Shown here one piece after another: positions 47,881 through 58,291 of a stretch of 64,000 nucleotides of DNA. Location of the stretch: positions 26,477,119 to 26,541,118 of the forward strand of contig CM077648.1 of the NCBI GenBank assembly GCA_039707465.1. The letters are read 5' to 3'. Made by a program: the position numbers and the translations under genes. Under the pieces are notes generated by a model. It was given only the letters and a program-made list of their open reading frames with translations, was not told the origin of the DNA and did no database searches. The first letter of the stretch is position 1. Every line of letters starts with the position of its first letter. The DNA comes from Rhabdophis nuchalis (Eukaryota > Chordata > Lepidosauria > Squamata > Natricidae).

Positions 47881-48290
47881 GTGCTTGTTTCCAGATGTCT
47901 GGTAGGCAGGAGGTGTCATCACGTTTGTTCATATTGTTAGGTTGTTTCTCTATTTTGAAACCAGCACTGACCAACAGACGAGCCCCACCCTCCACCCAAG
48001 CCGTTGAAATTAAAAATAAGGAGAAACATACAAATAGGACCAATCAGCATCAATCTACCAATCATGATACAGCTGCGCAGCCAATCAACTCACTCACAAC
48101 AACAGAGTCAGCACTCCACCACCACCCCACCAAGATTTAAAGAAGGGCGGCATCTTCGTAGCCATAGACCGAAGCCTGAAGATAGCAAGTGAGATCTTGC
48201 TGAAATGTTGCAAAAACAATCTCATTCTTACACAGGAAAACACCCGAATACAACAAGACCAGCATACCTACACCCGTGCAAATCTCCGAA
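47881..48290. repeat. Unclassified repeat, possibly Penelope- or LTR-like
   Basis: Contains a short inverted pair (CTGTTGGTCAGTGCTTG at 47871 against CAGCACTGACCAACAG at 47964) and the words GAAGATAGCAAGTGAGATCT and GCTGAAATGTTGCAAAAAC. These resemble the hairpin-like ends of some retroelements. Class not settled. Confidence 0.3.
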
Positions 48291-48331
48291 AATAAATATA
48301 TATATATTTATAATGCCAAAAATTTGCTATA

Positions 48332-48716
48332 CCGGTTGTCCTAGACTGGAGACAGTAATTGAGCCTGGAATTATGGTCATAAGTCATGGCAGTCATTAAA
48401 CAGATCACCACATGACCACGCATGATTTTAACTTTTATTTGGTGGTTGTGGTTTACGCTATACAGTGTGGTTGTTAAACAAACCTGTTTTCTTCAATGGA
48501 GCTTTTGTCCAGAAACTGGAAGGAAATGTCAGAACCAGCAAAAAAAAATGCAGAAAATTACAATCAAATGACTATGGCCATAAATATGAGTCAGTTGTCA
48601 AGTCCCCAGTCACATGACTTTAGGAGGTACAGTCTTTGGAACTTCAGAACTGGGTTATTAGTAGCTCTGGGCAGGTCTGCTATAATTTTGAACTGTTGTT
48701 AAGTGAAGATTACCTG
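48332..48716. mobile_element. TA-flanked TIR element (family A variant)
   Basis: CCGGTTGTCCTAGACTGGAG at the left, TTAAGTGAAGATTACCTG at the right, TA on both sides. The internal ATATGAGTCAGTTGTCAAG matches family A. Strongly diverged. Confidence 0.65.
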
Positions 48717-48959
48717 TATCTAATTTGACAATTTAGAATACTGGAGAAAAATCTGTTCCGACCTAAAGCACATTTTGTCATTGCGTTTATCATCACAGTT
48801 TATACTGGCTGCCTTTGTTTATGACCTTAAATCACACTTTTTTGCTAAATAAGATGTGAAAAAATTGCCGGTATTAATTTCATACCTGTATGAATTTAAT
48901 GTTACATTTTGCATATCACTTCCTAGAATGCTTTCTTTTATATTTCTTTTATATGAGTC

Positions 48960-49020
48960 CTAACAAGGAGAAGGGCGGGGTATAAATTCGAAAAATAAAT
49001 TAAAAATAAAAAAATAAATA
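48960..49020 (+). mobile_element. L2-type LINE 3' tip
   Basis: GGAGAAGGGCGGGGTATAAA followed by an AATAAA-rich tail, the end sequence seen at 40850-40893. Confidence 0.6.
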
Positions 49021-49140
49021 TTACTTTCCAGAAATCTTTGTAATTTAATAGGTTAATGTGGCACCAGAGGTTTGGCTTTCATGAGATTTGTAGCATGGCT
49101 GATTACCACAACAACACAATAACCACCTTTTTTTAATGTA

Positions 49141-49264
49141 CAGGTGTCAAACTTGTGGTGTCACGTTGCTGTCACATGATGTATCGCAACATTTTTTCCC
49201 TTCATGGGGCTGGGGTGGGTGTGGCCTGCGTGTGACGCATCTAGCCACCAGTTTGACATCCCTG
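49141..49264. mobile_element. hAT-like MITE (CAGGTGTCAAACTTG type)
   Basis: CAGGTGTCAAACTTGTGGTG and CCACCAGTTTGACATCCCTG are inverted ends; flanks TTAATGTA and CTAATGAA agree at 6 of 8. Confidence 0.65.
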
Positions 49265-49353
49265 CTAATGAAACCCAACTATAAAATGGGAATCCTCCAT
49301 AGATATCTGGTCTTCTGAACCATACAGTGGATTCCATGGGAGAAAACCAAATA

Positions 49354-49622
49354 CCCCGTATTTATTCGAGTATAACGCGCACACGTGTATAACGCGCACC
49401 CCCTAATTTTCGATTTTAAATCGGTATAAAATTTTGTTTCACTTTTTCTCGGCTCAGATCAAGCATTGTAAGTGACAAACGTTGAACACGTGCGGCCATG
49501 ATAAAAATCGTTTATAACGCGCACCTTCGTTTATAACGCGCACCCTCGTTTATAACGCGCACCCAAACTTTGAGTTCTTTTTTTGGTAGAAAATTTTGCG
49601 CGTTATACTCGAATAAATACGG
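49354..49622. mobile_element. TIR MITE 57 bp upstream of MCUB exon 2
   Basis: Inverted ends built on CCGTATTTATTCGAGTATAA (left, from 49356) are identical over 25 bases to the reverse complement of the right end; TA flanks both sides. The interior repeats GTATAACGCGCACC several times. No coding capacity. It ends just before the exon 2 splice acceptor region. Confidence 0.85.
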
Positions 49623-49679
49623 TAATTGGGAAGGTATTTGGTTGAACACAGTGATATCTGAATCAATCTTCTTTGCCAG

Positions 49680-49755
49680 ATGCTGTGGGTGAGACGAACT
49701 GGAAATTTGAGGCACCACAGAAGAGCCCTCTATAGCACTCTAGTGCCACCTGATG
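49680..49755 (+). CDS. MCUB: MCUB exon 2 (76-nt exon)
   Basis: Acceptor CTTCTTTGCCAG, donor GATG|GTATGG. The exon opens in phase 0 with MLWVRRTGNLRHHRRALYST and ends LVPPD plus one base. This aligns without gaps to the human MCUB segment around VKLCGN and YSTVVPPD, and its phase 1 end completes a Glu codon with the next exon. It is too short to show as a long open frame. A MITE (49354-49622) ends 57 bp upstream of its acceptor. Confidence 0.88.
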
Positions 49756-50727
49756 GTATGGTTTCTAACTAATTGCTATCTTCATATCAAATATTCCAAT
49801 AGTACCAGTTTCAAGGTGCGTATCCCCACCTATTCCTATTTTATTTTAGGCAGTTTGAATCCTGCAGAGTTTATGTTGGCTCTGAAATATTCACTGCTTT
49901 CTGGAATAACATTCTTGTGCCTTCCTCATTCTTCATGAAAGGCTTATACCTTTTTATACCACAGGTATGAATATCTCTTGATTAAAATGATAGTTTATGG
50001 TGCTGTAATTGGAGGTTTGGAAGCTTGCAGGGCAAAAATTAATACTGCCTTGGGACTAATAATTTAATGTCTGGAAGGTTCTGCCTCCTTTAAATCATAG
50101 GTCTGTTTAGAGTCCATTATGCCCTAGCATAACTCCAATATAAATTCTAGCTAGGGTAAAATTCAATTTCCTCTCCATCCACAGACATCTCTTTCCTGCA
50201 AGCACTGTGGTGTATAGCTTGAATGTTCATGTTCCATATCCTTGGAAATTAGATCTATTTACATCTATATGTTTCCAGAATGATACCATTACTTGAACCT
50301 ATGTCCATGTCATTAGCCAAAAGAAAATCAAGCTAAAAGTTAGCTTAGTACTTGGAGGGAAGACTACCAGACAGTATGATAGACCAGGAAGTTGAAAAAT
50401 TATTGTAGAAGAAAGCACTAGCAAAAATTTTCCGTATTGTTGCCAAGAAAACTACATGACGCATCATAGAGTCAGCAGGGGCTGAGCTCAGTTTGAGTCT
50501 TTAAATTATTGAATGTTACTTTTCACTGAAGAGCTCATAGATAATTTATCAATGGCATAAAGAAATATATGCTGAATTTAATAATTTCCCCAAAATATAC
50601 CTTAACTCTTGACTAGCTTTTTTTTTAAAAACAAACTGATTATACAGGAATGTTTGTATGTATGGAAGTGTACGCCCCACACATATACATATGCCTAAAT
50701 CTTTTCCTTTCTTTTTTATCTTTGCAG
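49756..50727. other. MCUB intron 2
   Basis: 972-bp intron between exons 2 and 3; no repeat recognised. Starts GTATGG, ends TTTGCAG. Confidence 0.8.
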
Positions 50728-50898
50728 AAATAAGTGTTCATTATAAATACGGTCTGCCTGTGATAACCCTTACATTGCCATCAAGAAAAGAACGTTGCCA
50801 ATTTACTATCAAGCCAATGCTAACAACTGTGGGCACCTTCTTAAAGGACATAAAAAGAGAAGATAATGCAATTGAAAAGGTAGAAGTCTTCACAACAG
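50728..50898 (+). CDS. MCUB: MCUB exon 3, N-terminal matrix domain
   Basis: Acceptor ATCTTTGCAG, donor ACAG|GTACTA. After the split Glu it reads ISVHYKYGLPVITLTLPSRK then ERCQFTIKPMLTTVGTFLKD, the hallmark LPSRKERCQF stretch of the MCU/MCUB beta-grasp domain in the matrix. Residues 76-132, ending one base into an Asp codon. Phase and sequence both match human MCUB. Confidence 0.95.
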
Positions 50899-50995
50899 GT
50901 ACTAATGCTGATATCACTTTGAAAATCAAGGTTGTTCTTCCCAGGTATTGCAAAGTCTAGGAGACTTTATGAATGTTTGAAATTTGCCAAGATTA

Positions 50996-51494
50996 CCGTA
51001 TTTTTTGGAGTATAAGACAGACCTTTCAGCCTCAAAAAAGAGGCTGAAAAACTGGGTGTGTCTTATACACTGAATACAGCATTTTTTTCTCTCAAAGCTC
51101 CGCCCCTTCATCAAAATGGCTGTGCATAGCCTTATGGAGGCTTTTAGAGAGCTCCTGGGGTCTGTGGAGGGTAGAAATGAGCACAAAATGGCCTGTTTTT
51201 TGCCCAGCCCCCAGGAGCATTCTATAAGCTTCCTAAAGGCTATTCATGTCTTTTTTGTCTTTTTTTAAAAAGGGCCCATTTTTGCGAAAAATGGGCCGTT
51301 TTTGGGAGGTTTGCAGAGTGCAAAAACTTTTTTTTTACTTTTGGAAAGCTCTTTAACTGATTAATAAGAATTACATTGGTCAAGTGCTGTGCCAGCAGAA
51401 ACAAAGTCTTAGGTGCTGCAGAATGTTAGTGATTTCCTTCTCCAGCACATGGATAAATACACCTGGAAACATCTACCTACCTACCTACCTACCT

Positions 51495-51528
<34 letters not shown>

Positions 51529-51890
51529 CCCCCCCCCTCTATCTATCTACCTACTGACCTGCCTACACTCTTTCTCTCCCCCACCTACACACTTATTTCT
51601 CTCTCTCCCTCTATCAACCTACCTACCTACTCTCTCTCTCTCCCTACCTATCTACTGTATTTCTTTCTCTCCTGTATTTCTCTCTCTCTCTCGCTGTCTT
51701 TCTATTTTTCACTCTATCCCTCCACCTACCTACCTACCCTCTCTCTATATATATATTTCTCTCTCTCTATCCCATTATCTACCTAACTACTGACTCTACC
51801 TACCTACTGTATTTCTCTCTCTCTCTCTCCCTATTTTTTTTTTAATGCCTCTTCAAAACCTTGGTGCGTCTTATACTCCGAAAAATACGG
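50996..51890. mobile_element. CCGTATTT-ended TIR element, copy 1
   Basis: Left end CCGTATTTTTTGGAGTATAA, right end TTATACTCCGAAAAATACGG, TA duplications at 50994 and 51891. The interior has CAAGTGCTGTGCCAGCAGAA and CTCCAGCACATGGATAAATA, both found inverted in the copy at 62130, and a large pyrimidine simple-repeat block. It lies 97 bp after MCUB exon 3. Confidence 0.85.
51474..51835. repeat. Pyrimidine-rich compound microsatellite
   Basis: (CTAC)n, (TC)n, a C run and TCTATC/TACC mixtures; no real protein despite a 126-codon frame. Confidence 0.9.
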
Positions 51891-51899
51891 TACATCCTG

Positions 51900-52510
51900 G
51901 CAGGGCACCCCCTAAAATGTATCTGCTTCAAGCCTCACTGTTGCTAGTTCTTTTTCTTCACTTTCTTTTCATTTTTTACCCTTTCACTGACTCACCACTA
52001 GGGGAAGAAAGGGAGTGCATGAAATAAATGGGAGTTCTGAATAAGACAGTGGAAGGAAGTCTACAGGTGGCAAAAAAAATCAAAGTTAGGAACATGTGCA
52101 GTTAATGTTAGATGAAATTTAACTTAACTTTGTATTTTATAGATATAATAATAGACCACTTCTTATAGTGTTTATTCCAGAACATTTGTTAGACAGAAAA
52201 ATATATTAAATAATAATATTAGCAATTTATCCTGAAGAAATTAAACAGAATTTGTATGCAGTTATTATTGATGTAACTTTGTTTCATTTTTCTTTTGTGG
52301 TTAAATGAGACGAATGCTTGCTGTCAAAACAAAGTTAAAAAATTTAGGACCCTGCATGTTTAGTTTTTATCTCTTTTTCAAATAGGTTCACTCAGGTTTC
52401 ATCCACTGTAGAGTGGGTAGAATAGAGATTAGCTAAAAACAAGTCTACGCCTTCAGTCTTCAAGATCTCAACTTGAGTCCAAATGTCTAATTCCAGTCAG
52501 AACATTTGCA
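51900..52510. other. MCUB intron 3, nothing recognised
   Basis: AT-rich sequence between two transposons. Confidence 0.45.
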
Positions 52511-52513
52511 CAT

Positions 52514-53527
52514 TTAATAATAATAATAATAATAATATATTTAATTTCTAGACCGCTCCCTCTCCCCAAGTGGACTCGGAGCGGTGCACAGGGAAATTAA
52601 AACAATAAATATACATAGATATACAAAACAGTTAAAAACACATTAAACAATAAGACCCTGCGCTAAAATTCCCCAAAACCAATCACTAAAACCCTAAACC
52701 CTATAATACTATGGTAAGAGGCTACCCTAGGCCGGCCAGGCAGAAAAAGTGCGTTTTCAATTTCAGACGGAAGGAACGGAAGTCCGTGGTAGTTCTAATA
52801 TCGGGGGGGAGGTCGTTCCAGAGGGCAGGGCCCGCCACAGAGAGAGCCCTTCCCCTGGGCGTCGCCCGCTGACAAAGTCTAGTGGACGGCACCCGGAGAA
52901 GTCCCTCTCTGTGGGAGCGAATCGGCCGTGAGGAAGTATGAGGCAGAATCCGATCCCGCAGGTAGCTAGGTCCCGAGCCATGGAGCGCTTTAAAGATGAT
53001 GACTAACACCTTGAAGCGCACCCGAAAGACTACAGGTAGCCAGTGCAGCTCGCGCAAGAGCGGTGTTACATGGGTGTACCTTGTGGTACCCATTATTGCT
53101 CGCGCGGCTGCATTCTGGACCAACTGCAGCCTCCGGGTGCACCTCAAGGGGAACCCCATGTAGAGAGAGTTACAATAGTCCAGTCGGGATGTCACGAGAG
53201 CATGAGTGACTGTGCGAAGGGCATCCCGGTCCAATAGGGGGCGCAACTGGCGAACCAGGCGAACCTGGTAAAACGCCCTCCTGGCCACGGCTGTCACTTG
53301 ATCTTCCATGGACAGCCGGGAATCCAGGAGGACACCCAAGTTGCGCGCCCCATCCACAGGGGCAAGATGTTCGCCCCCTATGGCCAGCGATAGAGACAGC
53401 TGGTTGAACCGGGCAGCCGGAAACCACAGCCACTCGATCTTGGTCGGGTTGAGCTTGAGTCCGTTACTTCCCATCCAGACCCGCACGGCTTTCCAGGCAC
53501 TGGCACATCACCGCTACGGCATCGTTT
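52514..53527 (-). mobile_element. L2-type LINE, antisense, long open ORF2 C-terminus
   Basis: On the minus strand the element ends in an (ATT)n tail at 52514-52540. It matches the 2536 LINE through GGCATCGTT-type text at its 5' break near 53527. It is 5'-truncated within the reverse transcriptase, so it cannot move on its own. It lies in MCUB intron 3. Confidence 0.88.
52722..53486 (-). pseudogene. LINE reverse transcriptase C-terminal fragment
   Basis: 254 codons without a stop: RVWMGSNGLKLNPTKIEWLW, then ALRTVTHALVTSRLDYCNSL, LQLVQNAAARAIMGTTRYTH and ending ALWNDLPPDIRTTTDF plus about 20 residues. It covers the region after the YADD site, which is missing. The unbroken frame suggests a younger copy than the one at 2536, which has two frame breaks. 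Confidence 0.85.
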
Positions 53528-53571
53528 GCAAGTACAGATGGTAAAGAGAACAGGCAATTTTCAAATCAATA

Positions 53572-53900
53572 CTGGTAGTCTTCAACTTACAATCACAACT
53601 GGAATAGGAAAATTTGTTAAGTGGTGCAATCATTAAACGAGACATCACATGACCATAACTTTCAACCTTCTCTGATTTCTTCCCCATTGGTTTTGCTTGC
53701 CAAAAGCTGCTTGGGAGGATGGCAAATGACAATCATGTAACCCCAGGACATTGTAACCATCATAAATGTGAACAGGGTACCAAGCACCCAGTTCACAGTC
53801 ACATGACTGTGGGATGTTACCAAAGTCATAAATGTGAGGACCAATCGTAAGTCACTTTCTCAGCATTGTTTTAACTTCAAGCAATCACTAAATAAAAGCA
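53572..53900. mobile_element. TA-flanked TIR element (family A variant)
   Basis: Left CTGGTAGTCTTCAACTTACA with TA before it; body GCAATCATTAAACGAGACAT and CATGACTGTGGGATG; the right end decays around GCAATCACTAAAT. Confidence 0.62.
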
Positions 53901-56214
53901 GAGCACTTGCATTGAATTTTTAGGGATTCAAATCTAAACCAGTAGCAGAGTGCATATTTTATTTTATGGAAGTGTGCAAAAAGTTCCAAGCAAAAAAAAT
54001 ACCAAAATACCTCTATTCCATTTGTTTGTACTTCAAATAAAGCAGAGGTGTTTTGTTCCTAAGGACACACTAATGGGGCTTGTCCAAGATCAAAAGACAA
54101 ATTCCAGTGTAGACTTTAGTACTGCAGGCTGTTCAAGGTTCTTCAGTTGTTTAGCTCCTCCTTAGACTCAATTCACCTACTTGAATAGCAGTTAGTCATT
54201 AGTTAATCATCCAAAACCATTAGATGTTTTTCTTTTGGATACCTGGATCTAGGATGGCTGAAAACATATCTGCACTTTTTCTCTGCAAAACCTTTTTTTC
54301 AGCAGAAAAAAGAAGGCTATGCTAAATCGGATTCTGTCTCTGTTTAGAAAAGTCCTTGAATGAACTCCAGAAGAACTTAGTTTCTGAAGATAGCAGATAT
54401 TTGGCAGACCAACTTCACATTGACATTTGTGCACTGAAACCAATTGGTGGCAAGCAAACTTTTGTGCTTGCTAGCCTATATTGTCCAGACTGAAGCAGAA
54501 CATCATTACCAATTGCAGTTTCTTGGTAGAGAGAACTCTAGATGATAAACTCTGAAATATCCGTGAAAGGAGCTGGAAGGGCTCCTTATTACACGAATGT
54601 AATAATAGCCAGAAGAAAGTGAGAATGCAGATTTCCTATTTTAAGCAGCTGGTATTTAGGCTAACTAAACTTGTTGGGGTTTCCTCTTATTATCTCTCTT
54701 GCCCATTTTGTTCATATGCATTGAACAAAAAAGTGTTCATCAACCTGAACAAGAAAGTGTTCTCCAGAGTAGGTGGCATGTTGATAAGCCTTGTGCATGC
54801 TTGGATATGGATTTTACAGAGCAACTTATCTTCTTCAAAGAAAAGGTTCCCTTGATGCAATCCCCTGACTTGTATTAGAAGACTAGCCTCTTATCTCACC
54901 AAGGATCACTGGCACCCTTTACTCACATATAGCTAATGAAAGGCAAGACCTCTAAGGTCATCTGCTTGGGTAGAAGCAGAATCACTGTCTCACTTGAAGC
55001 ACGCTGGGTTGATTCATTAGCTCACATCATTTGAATGATGGGGATTGGAGCACCCACGACTATACCACTTGCATCACAGTGGAATTCAACTTTCTCTGTA
55101 GTTTCACTCTGATGGTTCTTGGATTACAGACATCACATGCTGCATTCTCTACATGAAAGCAGTTCTAGGCAGCAGACCAGAGGCCCAGTGGAGGAAGATT
55201 CAAGTTTTATGCCATTGGGATATCATCAATGCACGACATGTCAAGTGAGGGACTTTTATCCCAAGCTTTTTAGATATTATGCCTACCCATGAATTATTTT
55301 GCATGTGTCTCTTATATAGTGCTAGATATCTCCAATTAAAATATTAAATTGCAGGAGGTCGGGAAAAGACTTCTAATAGATGGTCACTTGGACCAAGAAA
55401 CTAAACAATAAAGAAAACTGGATGATTACTCTGTGTTTGTAAGTTTCCTATATTTAAAATGTTGAGTAAAATTCAATGTCCATATCTATTTTCAAGATTC
55501 CTCTTATGATACTGGTAGGCAAGAAAGTTCTGAATGCATAAAATAATTCTGCATGCTATTGTTTTTCTTTGCTTTTCCAAATATTTCTTTCTTATCCTTC
55601 AAGACTGATTGGAAAAAAAACCCTCTATTGTTGGGATTTCTCCCCTTAACCAATTTTCTGTTCTGTAGCATCTGCTGAAATTAATCTTTCCAACATGGAT
55701 GGGCAATACAATTGGGCATTTTTTTTCCTTCAACTTCAGTTTCATAACTTTTTGGTATCGGCACGGAATCAATGAGGACAGATTCCTTTATAGAAGCAAT
55801 ATTAAACACCCAACTTAAATAGCATTTTAAAAGAACATTAACAGTCGATTAGGATACGCCAACTTTCAAGTTGGCATTGAAGTTGAAAGTCCCAAGTTTT
55901 ACTGGTCAAGACTCAAAACGCATAAATGCTTCTTCTTAATTATACCACAAGGAAAAAATTGGGGTTTCCCTCAGTAGCCTGGAGCAGAGAAACCAAAATG
56001 AGTGATAGCATAAAGGACCTAAATTTGAACTCATTCCTCTTATTCTGTGAAGCCAATGCATATGTATATACTATCAGAAATTCTATTGGTCTTGGAAGAA
56101 AGGTGTCATTTATTTATGTTTGCTCATATTATGGATTTCATTAATCATACGGCAATAAAGTAAACATACGGCATTGTCCAGTAAACAATGTCATAGGGAA
56201 GATTACTTAAGAGC
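53901..56214. other. MCUB intron 3, nothing recognised
   Basis: AT-rich; no exon or repeat ends seen. Confidence 0.45.
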
Positions 56215-56406
56215 AGGGATCACCAAACCCCGGTCCGCAGTCTGGTACCAGTCCGTCGCCCATTGGGAACCAGGTTGCGCAAGTGGTGGGTGAGTGTGCA
56301 AAGTTCCATTTGCGCAAGTGGGAGGCACGTGAGGACAAAACCATTGCCATCCACCCGCTGCCACCACTGCCAGGCCGTGAAGCTGGAAAGGTTGGGGACC
56401 GCTGGT
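56215..56406. mobile_element. hAT-like element
   Basis: CAGGGATCACCAAACCCCGG and GGAAAGGTTGGGGACCGCTG approximate inverted ends; GGTCCGCAGTCTGGTACCAG matches the element at 28329. It ends about 95 bp before MCUB exon 4. Confidence 0.65.
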
Positions 56407-56502
56407 TTACAGCACTGACTGCAATGAGCATGGTAAGATATTCTAAAACAAATCTATGTAGCCTTTTATTACTTTGACTGAAATGCCTTTTCTCTCCTGC
56501 AG

Positions 56503-56607
56503 ATGGCAGCAGGATATCAAATGCGGTGTCGATGGAAGTTCTGCTAATGAATGATTTTAAACTCATTGTCAATAATGTAGAATATAGTGTACGTCCACCA
56601 TTGAAAG
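56503..56607 (+). CDS. MCUB: MCUB exon 4, N-terminal matrix domain
   Basis: Acceptor TCTCCTGCAG, donor AAAG|GTACAT. It encodes GSRISNAVSMEVLLMNDFKL then IVNNVEYSVRPPLK (residues 133-167). LLMNDFKL is the MCUB form; MCU has LLLDDFKL, which supports MCUB. A CR1 LINE remnant starts about 60 bp after the donor. Confidence 0.94.
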
Positions 56608-56669
56608 GTACATAACTTCATGACCACCCAGAAATGGAATTTTTAATGGTTATCAGACTATTTAAAATT

Positions 56670-57260
56670 AAAGGCTGTTCTAGGCTGCATAAACAGAGGG
56701 ATAGAATCAAGATCACGTGAAGTGTTAATACCACTTTATAATGCCTTGGTAAGGCCACACTTGGAATACTGCATTCAGTTTTGGTCACCACGATGTAGAA
56801 AAGATGTGGAGACTCTGGAAAGAGTGCAGAGAAGAGCAACAAAGATGATTAGGGGACTGGAGGCTAAAACATATGAAGAACGGTTGCAGGAACTAGGTAT
56901 GTCTAGTTTAATAAAAAGAAGGATTAAGGGAGACATGATAGCAGTGTACCAATATCTCAGGGGTTGCCACAAAGAAGAGGGAGTCAGACTATTCTCCAAA
57001 GCCCCTGAGGGCAGAACAAGAAGCAATGGGTGGAAACTAATCAAGGATAGAAGCAACTTAGAAGTGAGGAGAAATTTCCTGACAGTTAGAACAATTAATC
57101 AGTGGAACAGCTTGCCTCCAGAAGTTGGGAATGCCCCAACACTGGAAGTCTTTAAGATGATGTTGGATAGCCATTTGTCTGAAACGGTATAAGGTTCTTG
57201 CCTAGGCAGGGAGTTGGACCAGAAGAGCTCCAAAGTCCCTTCCAACTCTGCTAGTGTATT
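56670..57260 (+). mobile_element. CR1 LINE, 3' end
   Basis: A 156-codon frame (56722-57192) reads LVRPHLEYCIQFWSP, TLERVQRRATKMIRGLEAKT, YEERLQELGMSSLIKRRIKG and TINQWNSLPPEV, the classic C-terminus of CR1 ORF2. It is followed by CAAAGTCCCTTCCAACTCTG, the CR1 3' UTR end. 5'-truncated. It occupies most of MCUB intron 4. Confidence 0.9.

Positions 57261-57261
<1 letters not shown>

Positions 57262-57295
<34 letters not shown>
57262..57295. repeat. (TTA)n microsatellite at the CR1 tail
   Basis: About 11 TTA units following the CR1 end. Confidence 0.9.
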
Positions 57296-57473
57296 GTATT
57301 AAAATCCAGTGAAAGCTAAGAATCTACTCAGAAATTAATTCAACTTTATTTACTGGGACCTCACTTGAAAGAGAAATTGTGTAGGATACGCAGGGAGAAA
57401 GTTTCCTGCACATTTTTTGAGCGTATGGATGCTTATAGTAATTGTAATGACACAAGCTCCACTCTTCTTTCAG

Positions 57474-57634
57474 ATCAAATGAGCAAAGAGCATGCCACAG
57501 AGATAGATGACATCAAGTCAACAGTCCATAAGTTATTTGTAGCCCTTCACTTAGAAGAGCACCAGACAAGAAAAGAGAAAGAGCTAATGCAAAAAATGGA
57601 ACTTCTGAAGGAAGAACTGCTCCCTTTAGAAGAG
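57474..57634 (+). CDS. MCUB: MCUB exon 5, coiled coil
   Basis: Acceptor CTTCTTTCAG; after the split Asp it reads QMSKEHATEIDDIKSTVHKL, then FVALHLEEHQTRKEKELMQK and ends LPLEE (residues 168-221). Strongly helical and charged, matching the matrix coiled coil. The donor is GAAGAG|GTTTGG, a poor match at +3 to +6, but it gives the correct phase 0 join to exon 6 and fits the human exon border. The open frame past the donor is intron. Confidence 0.9.
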
Positions 57635-57699
57635 GTTTGGAAAATTCTTAATACATTCAGTCCTGTGGAAATTGATAATCAGCAAGTTAAATCTTGAAC

Positions 57700-57927
57700 C
57701 TGTTCTGTTTCATGAAAACCTAAATCTGAATGTTGATTATTGGTAGTTCACTTCCTTCTATTCGGGACACAGCATATAAGCGATACTTGAGCAGGGTCCG
57801 CAGTATTGTCTGGGATGCTACACATCCTCTTCATGACCTGTTTTCCTTGCTACCTTCTGGGAGGAGGTTTCGTGGTATCCAAAGCAGAACATCTAGATTC
57901 AGTTACAGTTTTGTTCTTTCTAGCAAG
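57700..57927 (+). mobile_element. LINE C-terminal relic
   Basis: A frame from 57730 reads RYLSRVRSIVWDATHPLHDL then FSLLPSGRRFRGIQSRTSRF. The HPL...LLPSGRRFR...RT-RF pattern occurs at the C-terminus of several non-LTR reverse transcriptase proteins. A short fragment of uncertain clade, unlike the CR1 and L2 copies here. Confidence 0.55.
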
Positions 57928-58146
57928 CAATAGCACTTAATTTATATACCACTTCATAGTACTTTTACATGGTTTACAGAGTCAGCATATTGCTCCCAAC
58001 AATCTGGGTGCTCATTTTACCCACCTCAGAAGGATAGAAGGCTGAGTCAACCTTGAGTTGGTGAGATTTGAACTGCCTAACTGCAGCTAGCAGTCAGCTG
58101 AAGAAGCCTGCAGTACTGCACTCTAACCACTGCCCCACCTCGGCTC
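57928..58146 (-). mobile_element. Squamate-type tRNA-derived SINE, copy 2
   Basis: The minus strand starts GAGCCGAGGTGGGGCAGTGG, A-box GGGGCAGTGGTTAGAGTG, B-box GGCAGTTCAAATCTC, then the same body and TATATAAATTAAGTGC end as the 32171 copy. Confidence 0.82.
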
Positions 58147-58291
58147 TTGTCACAAGCCTGTGAATTCTCAAGCTTCCTCTTTCCAATATGTATTCAAAAT
58201 GGACAGTGATTATGTGTGCATGTATGTAACATAGCATGTGCATATGTTGTGTAGGAACATGGGTAGACATATATTCTGAGCAGGCAACAGA

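Noticed and set aside
27171..58146. tRNA-like A- and B-box sequences as real tRNA genes
   Set aside because: All are heads of SINEs with diverged boxes, long bodies and tails; no cloverleaf was seen.
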